Shown in pieces: positions 58,773-64,000 of a stretch of DNA of 64,000 nt. Source of the DNA: Streptomyces sp. P9-A4 (GTDB lineage: Bacteria; Actinomycetota; Actinomycetes; Streptomycetales; Streptomycetaceae); contig NZ_JAZIFY010000001.1 in assembly GCF_036634195.1 (NCBI RefSeq), forward strand, positions 3,854,501-3,918,500. Reading direction: 5' to 3'. Under the pieces are notes generated by a model. The model worked only from the letters and a program-made list of their open reading frames with translations. It made no database searches and was not told the origin of the DNA. The translations under genes were made by a program, and so were the position numbers. The first letter of the stretch is position 1; each line of letters opens with the position of its first letter.

Positions 58773-58841
58773 CCATCCACCCCTCGGCGCGGGCCGGCCC
58801 CGCCGGCCCGCGCTCCGGTGTCCGTCGCCGGTCGCCCGCGC

Positions 58842-59258
58842 TCAGTCCTGGCTCGGGCCGGATTCGTCGATCGGGCGGATGACCACCGGGTATTCCGGGG
58901 CGCCGGCCGGCTGCGGGCAGCGGGCCACTTGGGCGGCGATCTCCGTCACGCGGTCCAGGGAGGCGCAGTCGAGGATCCAGAAGCCGACGATGACCTCCTT
59001 GGTCTCCGCGTACGGGCCGTCCGTGACGACCGGCTTGCCGTCGCCGTCCACCGTCACGAAGCGGGTCGTGGCCGGGGCGGCCAGGCCCTGCGCTTCGAGC
59101 ATCTCGCCGGACGCCGCCAGCTTCTCGCTGATCCCGTTCATGTGGTCGAACATCGCTTTGAGGTCCGACTTGGTCCAGGCAGGACTGTTCGCGGTGGGGC
59201 GGCCCGCCATCGCCTCGTAGTCGGCATCCGAGCCCTGCACCATCACCAGGTACTTCAT
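58842..59258 (-). CDS. YCII/DGPF-domain protein
   Basis: A 138-residue protein of the YCII/DGPF family: MKYLVMVQGSDADYEAMAGRP, VDGDGKPVVTDGPYAETKEVIVGFWILDCASLDRVTEIAAQV, CPQPAGAPEYPVVIRPI. The TDGPYAETKE segment is diagnostic. These small proteins are often encoded next to ECF sigma factors; none is present here. The structure is a ferredoxin-like fold with a possible catalytic His/Asp, but no activity is assigned. Confidence 0.88.
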   Translation of the reverse strand: MKYLVMVQGSDADYEAMAGRPTANSPAWTKSDLKAMFDHMNGISEKLAASGEMLEAQGLAAPATTRFVTVDGDGKPVVTDGPYAETKEVIVGFWILDCASLDRVTEIAAQVARCPQPAGAPEYPVVIRPIDESGPSQD

Positions 59259-59417
59259 GACGTCCTCCTCGTTTCCCGCTTCGCGCTTCTCGTTCCCGGC
59301 CTCCTCGCCGGTCACTTCCTTTCGCAGGACAGTCGGAGCCGCCCGCCCGTTCTCGACACCGCGCGGGCACCGGCCCAAAAAACGGGAGAAATCACCCGGC
59401 CGCACCATGATTCCGGT

Positions 59418-60047
59418 GTGAACGCCTTCACCTTCTCCGCCGCCTTCATCACCTTCTTCTCCGTCGTCGGCCCCCCTAAGGTCCTCCTCTCCTTCGCCGG
59501 CCTCGCCCAGGTCCACCCCGTCGGGCAGCTCCGCACCATCGCCCTGATCTCCTCCAGCGCCGCCGTCCTCGTCGGGCTCCTCACCGGCATCACCGCCCCC
59601 TGGCTGCTCGACCTCTTCCACATCAGCACCCCCGCCCTCCAGCTCGCGGGCGGCGTCATCTTCTTCATCTACGCCGTCGGCCTCGTCCTCGGCCTCCACC
59701 TCGGCTCCACCACCACCCACCAGGACGCCCCCGACCTGATCAGCGGCGTACGCGAACTGCTCATGCCGTACGTCGTGAGCCCGCTCGCCATGACCGCCGT
59801 ACTCATCGAGGCGGCCGCCCGCGACTCCTTCACCTGGCGCTCCACCGTCGTCGGCGCGTACGTGTCCGTCATCGCCCTCGACCTGGTCTGCGTCCTGCTG
59901 CTCACCCGCGTGCTGCACCGCACCCACCACGCCACGATCGAACTGCTCGGCCGCCTCCTGGGGCTACTGCTCGCCGCCGTCGGCGTGGACCTGTTCCTGG
60001 ACGGCCTCTCGGACCTGGGCGTTCCGGGGCTGTATCTGCGGCATTGA
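59418..60047 (+). CDS. MarC-like integral membrane protein
   Basis: A 209-residue protein with six predicted membrane helices, in the MarC (UPF0056) family: TFSAAFITFFSVVGPPKVLLSFAGL, LQLAGGVIFFIYAVGLVLG, YVVSPLAMTAVLIEAAARDSF, LLGRLLGLLLAAVGVDLFLDGLSDL. The family's transport substrate is unknown; the early link to multiple-antibiotic resistance is not established. GTG start at 59418. Purine-rich tandem repeats follow its TGA. Confidence 0.85.
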   Translation: MNAFTFSAAFITFFSVVGPPKVLLSFAGLAQVHPVGQLRTIALISSSAAVLVGLLTGITAPWLLDLFHISTPALQLAGGVIFFIYAVGLVLGLHLGSTTTHQDAPDLISGVRELLMPYVVSPLAMTAVLIEAAARDSFTWRSTVVGAYVSVIALDLVCVLLLTRVLHRTHHATIELLGRLLGLLLAAVGVDLFLDGLSDLGVPGLYLRH

Positions 60048-60185
60048 GGGGGGAGCGGGGAGCGGGGAGAGGGGAGAGGGGAGGGGGGATCGGCCCGGCC
60101 CGGCTTCCGACCGGACCGCGCTCGGCCGGGCCCGGCCCGCTTCCGATCGGACCGCGCTCAGCTCCCGCTCAGCTCCCGCGCAGGT
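60048..60185. repeat. Degenerate tandem repeats after the MarC-like gene
   Basis: GGGGAGCGGGGAG-type purine units (about 60048-60088) begin at the stop codon. They are followed by two copies of a block containing GGCTTCCGACCGGACCGCGC-like sequence (about 60110-60160) and a few CAGCTCCCGCT units. They lie between convergent genes. Confidence 0.65.
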
Positions 60186-60190
60186 CGTGC

Positions 60191-61429
60191 TCAGTTCTCG
60201 CTCAGTTCCCGTTCCAGCGGCGTCCGGAAGCGCGGCGTCACCCGTACCTCCCCCACCCAGCCCGCCAGCCGTTCCGCCTCCGCCCCGATCGCCCGCTCCG
60301 CCGCTCCGCCCACGTCCGTCAGGAGCCGGTGGACGATCGCGCCGTCCAGGCGCTGCGCCCAGCCGCCGACGATCCGGCCGTTCCACCACACCGTCGGCCC
60401 GATGTTCCCGCTGCGGTCGTACAGCGCGGGCCGCATCTCCGGGTCCAGGAACCAGTCACGGGCCTGCCAGCCCATCGGCGTCGGGTCGAGCGCGGGCAGG
60501 AGCGCCGCCCAGGGTTCCGTCTCTGGTACGGGTTCCAGGTCGTCCGGCAGGACGAAGCCGGTCGCCCGCCCGGCCCCCGTCCCCTCCCCCTCCGCAAGCG
60601 TCACCGGCACCGCCCCGACGGCCGCCAGCGCCCCCCGTACCTCCGTCACCTTCCACCCCGTCCACCACTTCAGATCCGCCTCGGTCGCCGGCCCGCCCGC
60701 CCCCAGCCAGCGCCCGATCAGCTCCGCCCGCGCCTCCGCCGGATCGGGTTCCGGGCGGGCCTCGGCGAGCGCCCAGCGGAAGCGGCTCGACGTCCACGCC
60801 CCCTGCGGCCGGCCCCGTACGATCCGCCCGTCCATGCCGAGCACCCGCAGCACCCGGCTCGCGACCGACTGCGCACCCTCCTGGCGGGTTCCCGTCCCGT
60901 ACACGTACGTCGATCGCAACTCCGGTACGGCGTCGCCGAGTTCGGCGCCCGTCGCCTCCCCACGTACGCCCAGCTCGGTGAGGACCCGCGCCTCGGTCGC
61001 CGCCAGCCAGTCCGCGTCGAAGGTGCTGCCCGAGGCCAGGTGCTTGAGGAGGGTGGCCCGTTCGCGGACGGCGGCGGGGCGGGTCGTCGACACCTGCACG
61101 GCGGGTGCGAGGTCGGCGGGAAGGACGAAGAGCGTGTGCCGCATGCCGTGCATCCGCACGAGCGACCGGTCCTCGTACAGGGCCCGCTCGACTTCGGGGA
61201 CGGGCCCGGTCTCGGGGCGCGGGCCGGCCCCGGAAGGCGACCCGGCCCCCGCCCCGGCCAACCTCGCCCCCACCGCGAGGAACACACTCGCCGGATCCGT
61301 CCCGTGCAGCGCCACGAGCGCGCCCGCGACCTCCTCCGCCGACCCCGCCCGCGCGCTCCCGGCCAGCCGGTGCCTCGTTCCGAGCCGCGCCCTGCGTTCC
61401 GCCGCGCCGATCGTCCTCGTCTCCGCCAT
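60191..61429 (-). CDS. HTH_42 winged-helix protein (AlkX/AlkZ-like glycosylase)
   Basis: A 412-residue protein of the PF06224 family (YcaQ/AlkZ type): RRARLGTRHRLAGSA, VRMHGMRHTLFVLPADLAP, the winged-helix region GDGRIVRGRPQG, WTGWKVTEVRGALAAV, LLPALDPTPMGWQARDWFL and WWNGRIVGGWAQRLDG. Known members are DNA glycosylases that unhook interstrand crosslinks or bulky adducts, often as self-resistance. The catalytic motif I would look for is not obvious (LVALHGTDPAS at about residue 42), so the activity is uncertain. ATG 61429 was chosen over a start four codons upstream. Confidence 0.85.
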   Translation of the reverse strand: MAETRTIGAAERRARLGTRHRLAGSARAGSAEEVAGALVALHGTDPASVFLAVGARLAGAGAGSPSGAGPRPETGPVPEVERALYEDRSLVRMHGMRHTLFVLPADLAPAVQVSTTRPAAVRERATLLKHLASGSTFDADWLAATEARVLTELGVRGEATGAELGDAVPELRSTYVYGTGTRQEGAQSVASRVLRVLGMDGRIVRGRPQGAWTSSRFRWALAEARPEPDPAEARAELIGRWLGAGGPATEADLKWWTGWKVTEVRGALAAVGAVPVTLAEGEGTGAGRATGFVLPDDLEPVPETEPWAALLPALDPTPMGWQARDWFLDPEMRPALYDRSGNIGPTVWWNGRIVGGWAQRLDGAIVHRLLTDVGGAAERAIGAEAERLAGWVGEVRVTPRFRTPLERELSEN

Positions 61430-61445
61430 GCGGCCAAGCATCGCC

Positions 61446-62288
61446 TCAGGCCGCCGCCGATCCGAGGAAATCCGTCACCGTCCGCACGAACTCGTCCTCC
61501 TTCTCGAAGAACACGACGTGCCCGGCGTCGATCTCCGCGTACGCGCTCCCGCCGATCGCCTCGTGCAGCTCCCGGCTGTTCTCCACGGGCACGGTCGCGT
61601 CCTGGGCGCACCCGACGACGAGCGTCTCCGCCGTGATCCGGGGCAGCAGCTCCCGGATGTCGACCGCGAGGTCGAGCGCCACGTGCCGCAGCGTGCCGGG
61701 CGTGGGCGGCATGTTCGGGACGAGCGCCTCCACCCCCTCGCGGCCGATCGCGTTGAGGAAGCCACGGCTGAACCCGGTCATCGTCACGCTCCGCCCGAAC
61801 CCCGCGGGATCGAACTCGCCCAGCCGCTGCCACAGCGTGAACAGGTTCCGCAGGTACTCGTCGCCCTCGGTGTACGCCCAACCCGCCACCAGCACCAGCC
61901 GGTTGACGAGGTCGGGGCGGAGCGCGGCGACGGTCGCCGAGACGGGGGACCCCATGGAGAAGCCGAGCAGGTCGACGGGCCCGGTGCCGGCGTCCTCGAT
62001 GACCGCGATCACCTGCGCGGCGAGCGCCTCGACGGTCAGGGGGCTGCCGTCGTCGAGGGTCCGGTCGGCGCCGGAGAGGTCGAGGGTGATGACCGTACGG
62101 TCGGTGGTGAAACGGGGGGCGGTCTGGCCCCAGTTGACGACGGCGCCACCGGACCCGGTGCCGTGGACGAGAAGGAGGGCGGGGGCGGAGGCGGGGGCGG
62201 AGCGTGGACCGGTGGGGTGGTCGATACGGGCGCTCGGCCCCTCGACGTCGTAGTGAACGCGGGCGGGACCGACGGTGACGATGGCCAA
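61446..62288 (-). CDS. Alpha/beta hydrolase, TTG start
   Basis: A 280-residue alpha/beta hydrolase: LLLVHGTGSGGAVVNWG, LGFSMGSPVSATVAAL (G-x-S-x-G nucleophile Ser), VVGCAQDATVPVENSRELHEAIG (acid) and IDAGHVVFFEKED (catalytic His). It could act as haloperoxidase or esterase; the substrate is not deducible. The TTG at 62288 has AGGAG 6 nt upstream; the frame runs further upstream but through non-coding repeats. It faces a divergent MmyB-like regulator gene across a 394-bp gap, and is the likely target of that regulator. Confidence 0.82.
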   Translation of the reverse strand: MAIVTVGPARVHYDVEGPSARIDHPTGPRSAPASAPALLLVHGTGSGGAVVNWGQTAPRFTTDRTVITLDLSGADRTLDDGSPLTVEALAAQVIAVIEDAGTGPVDLLGFSMGSPVSATVAALRPDLVNRLVLVAGWAYTEGDEYLRNLFTLWQRLGEFDPAGFGRSVTMTGFSRGFLNAIGREGVEALVPNMPPTPGTLRHVALDLAVDIRELLPRITAETLVVGCAQDATVPVENSRELHEAIGGSAYAEIDAGHVVFFEKEDEFVRTVTDFLGSAAA

Positions 62289-62682
62289 GATCTGCTCCTG
62301 GGGGCGGGGTGGGGTGCCTGACACCGAGGACTCTCCCGCCGCCCGGAGGCGGAGGGGAGAGCCCTGCCGACCCTGGGACCGCGAGTCCCTGGATGAGCGC
62401 CTGCCCCTACGGGACGATGGCGGTACGAAGCCCCCGGCCCTACGGGACCACCGCCGTACCAACCGCCCACCCCTTCGGGACCACGGCCACACAAAGCCCG
62501 CACCCCTACGGGACTATGGCCGCCGCACGAACCCACCCACCCCACCTACCCCACCTACCCCACCTACCCCACCTACCCCACCTACCCCACCTACCCCACC
62601 TACCCCACCTACCCCACCCACCCCACCCCACCCCACCCACCCCACCCCACCCCACCCCACCCCCCCAGGGAGGACCCGCAGG
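62289..62682. repeat. Intergenic repeats upstream of the XRE regulator
   Basis: Two repeat types fill this 394-bp gap. Four degenerate copies (roughly 35 bp each) of a unit containing CCCTACGGGACC lie at about 62405-62518. Next comes a run of CCCCACCTA (9-bp) units, about eight copies (about 62545-62610), passing into CCCCACCCA units (to about 62665). No gene is evident, although the frame through both repeats is open into the regulator and would add a Pro-Pro-Thr tail. Confidence 0.75.
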
Positions 62683-63543
62683 ATGCCCCGTACGCCGATC
62701 GACCGACGCGAACTCGCCGACTTCCTGCGCCGCTCCCGCGACCGGGTCCGACCGCAGGACGTGGGGCTGCCGGCCGGCCCCCGGCGCCGTACGCCCGGAC
62801 TGCGCCGCGAGGAGGTCGCCCAGCTCGCCGGGATGTCCGCCGACTACTACATCCGCCTGGAGCAGGCCCGCGGCCCGCAGCCCTCGCCGCAGATGCTCGC
62901 CGCGCTCGCCCGGGCGCTGCGGCTCGACACGGACGGGCGCGACCACCTCCACCTCCTCGCGGGCCACCGTCCGCCCGCCGGGCCGGTGGGCGGTGACCAC
63001 GTCTCGCCCGGCCTGCTGCACCTCCTCGAACAGCTGGAGTCGACACCGGCGCAGGTCCTGAGCGACCTCGGGGATGTCCTCGCGCAGAACGAGATGGCCC
63101 GCACCCTGCTCGGCGGGGTGTGCACGGTGTCGGAGCACGGACGGAACGTGGTGTGGCGCTGGTTCGCCGACCCGGAGGCGCGTACGGCGTACCCGGCCGG
63201 GGAGCACGCGTACCACAGCCGCCTCCACGTCGCGGACCTGCGCGCGGCGTTCGGCCGGCGCGCGGGCGACCCGGCCGTGACGCGGCTGGTGGAGCGGCTG
63301 CGCGGGGCGAGCGAGGAGTTCGCGGAGCTGTGGGAGCGGCACGAGGTGGCGGTCCGGCGGCACAGCAGGATGAGGGTCGCTCACCCGGTGATCGGAGCGG
63401 TGGACCTGGACTGCCAGGTGCTGCTCGCGCTGGAGGGAGAGCAGCGGCTGGTCCTGTTCACGCCGCCGCCGGGCACGGACGCGGGGGAGCGGCTGGCGCT
63501 GCTCAGGGTGGTGGGGGCGGAACAGTTCACGGCAAGGCCCTGA
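62683..63543 (+). CDS. XRE-family regulator, MmyB-like ligand domain
   Basis: A 286-residue protein. The helix-turn-helix is GLRREEVAQLAGMSADYYIRLEQARGPQPSPQMLAALARAL (about 38-78). The C-terminal domain (about 100-270, VSPGLLHLLEQLESTPAQVLSDLGDVLAQNEMARTLLGG ... VAHPVIGAVDLDCQVLL) matches the MmyB-like ligand-binding (PF17765) group, common in Streptomyces regulators of oxidoreductase or hydrolase genes. AGGGAGG lies 9-15 nt before ATG 62683. It is divergent from the alpha/beta hydrolase. Confidence 0.9.
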   Translation: MPRTPIDRRELADFLRRSRDRVRPQDVGLPAGPRRRTPGLRREEVAQLAGMSADYYIRLEQARGPQPSPQMLAALARALRLDTDGRDHLHLLAGHRPPAGPVGGDHVSPGLLHLLEQLESTPAQVLSDLGDVLAQNEMARTLLGGVCTVSEHGRNVVWRWFADPEARTAYPAGEHAYHSRLHVADLRAAFGRRAGDPAVTRLVERLRGASEEFAELWERHEVAVRRHSRMRVAHPVIGAVDLDCQVLLALEGEQRLVLFTPPPGTDAGERLALLRVVGAEQFTARP

Positions 63544-63568
63544 GAGCGGAAGGCGCACCGGCCCGGTG

Positions 63569-64000
63569 CTACTCGGCTGCGGCCCGGTCCGCCAACGGCC
63601 GCCGCCTGAGGGCGGGTTCGGTGAGGGCGGCGGGGCGCCAGACGCCGTCGGGCCGGTAGAGGTCGGTGCCGGGCGGGACGATCGCGTCGATACGGTCGAG
63701 GGCCTCGTCGGTGAGCAGGACGGGCGCGCCCTTGAGCAGCCCGTCCAGCTGGTCCATCGTGCGCGGCCCGATGATGACGGAGGTGACGGCCGGGTGGGCG
63801 GCGGCGAAGGCGATGGCGAGTTCGGGCAGGGAGCAGCCGATGTCGTCGGCGAGGGCGACGAACTCCTCGACGGCGTCGAGCTTGGCGGCGTTGCCGGGGA
63901 GCGCCGGGTCGAAGCGGTGGGGGGTGAGGGCGGCCCGCCCGCTGCCGAGGTCGATGGGCCGGCCCTTGCGGTACTTGCCGGTGAGGAAGCCGGAGGCGAG
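63569..64000 (-). CDS. Aldo/keto reductase, C-terminal part
   Basis: The minus strand reads through the right edge of the window, so the N-terminus is outside. The visible 143 residues (LASGFLTGKYRKGRPI ... LPELAIAFAAAHPAVTSVIIGPRTMDQLDGLLKGAPVLLTDEALDRIDAIVPPGTDLYRPDG) are the C-terminal third of an aldo/keto reductase. The SVIIGPRTMDQLD motif binds NADPH. It would reduce a carbonyl compound with NADPH; the substrate is unknown. The open stretch ends in TAG at 63569-63571. Confidence 0.88.
   Translation of the reverse strand, partial: LASGFLTGKYRKGRPIDLGSGRAALTPHRFDPALPGNAAKLDAVEEFVALADDIGCSLPELAIAFAAAHPAVTSVIIGPRTMDQLDGLLKGAPVLLTDEALDRIDAIVPPGTDLYRPDGVWRPAALTEPALRRRPLADRAAAE

Noticed and set aside
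62545..62665. CRISPR array
   Set aside because: The CCCCACCTA units are contiguous 9-bp repeats without spacers.

Overview
The window is about 72% GC, has Streptomyces-style codon use (third positions almost always G or C), many GTG starts, and families typical of the genus: XRE-TPR and TetR regulators, a subtilisin-inhibitor homologue, and a SigF/SigN pair. The pair of SigF-type sigma genes, then a tRNA-Ser, tadA and upp, resembles (from memory) the S. coelicolor core chromosome around SCO4034-SCO4041. A parS-like ParB site at 26859-26874 fits a region near the chromosomal origin. All function calls come from reading motifs; no database search was run.

1-7.1 kb is an accessory island. A 3' fragment of an integrase (127-252) lies at the left, and a 3' half of a tRNA-Ser (7035-7090), which looks like an attachment site, lies at the right. 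The cargo is a minus-strand, largely overlapping gene set. It encodes two small conserved proteins, a CxxCxGxG zinc-finger protein, a radical SAM/SPASM enzyme, a 54-residue peptide ending in Cys-Ser-Cys-Asp, and a GNAT acetyltransferase. This is best read as an unrecognised RiPP pathway. It is divergent from an XRE-TPR regulator gene that carries a TTA codon, across a 17-bp perfect palindrome.

7.1-22.4 kb holds core genes: a small antitoxin-like protein, a macrodomain, an Asn-rich secreted protein, and a five-gene operon (9201-14016) that mirrors the actinobacterial steroid side-chain (igr-type) set. These are followed by a DUF1906 secreted protein, a SigE-family sigma factor, an acyl-CoA ligase, a very long PAS/receiver protein with degenerate kinase motifs, and an SSI-like protease inhibitor.

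22.6-43.4 kb has tRNA-Ser(GCT) and tRNA-Arg(ACG), a PH-domain protein, a BRO-N/antirepressor-like protein, a DUF2797 protein, and an amidohydrolase whose 3' end contains the parS-like site. A two-component system is followed by two membrane glycosyltransferases. Then come two drug-efflux modules, each with its own regulator and clear operator repeats, a TetR/SDR divergent pair, an alpha/beta-hydrolase remnant, a Gly/Ser-stalk lipoprotein, and sigN-sigF.

43.5-64 kb carries a Dabb protein, a 54-residue membrane protein, tRNA-Ser(CGA), tadA with its partner gene, upp, a LytR_C protein and a HerA-like ATPase. A 179-bp palindromic element overlaps the stop codon of the ATPase gene. Next are an M28 peptidase, an HhH-GPD protein, two hydrolases, and a sulfur-stress module (TauE/SafE, CstR-type repressor, rhodanese) with three matching operators. 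The right end has a TetR/MFS pair, a YCII protein, a MarC-like protein, an HTH_42/AlkX-like protein, a hydrolase divergent from an MmyB-like XRE regulator, and a partial aldo/keto reductase.

A recurring oddity is tandem repeats that begin at or inside stop codons and copy the gene's 3' end. In two cases (8140-8223 and 46784-46834) they create arrays of in-frame stop codons.
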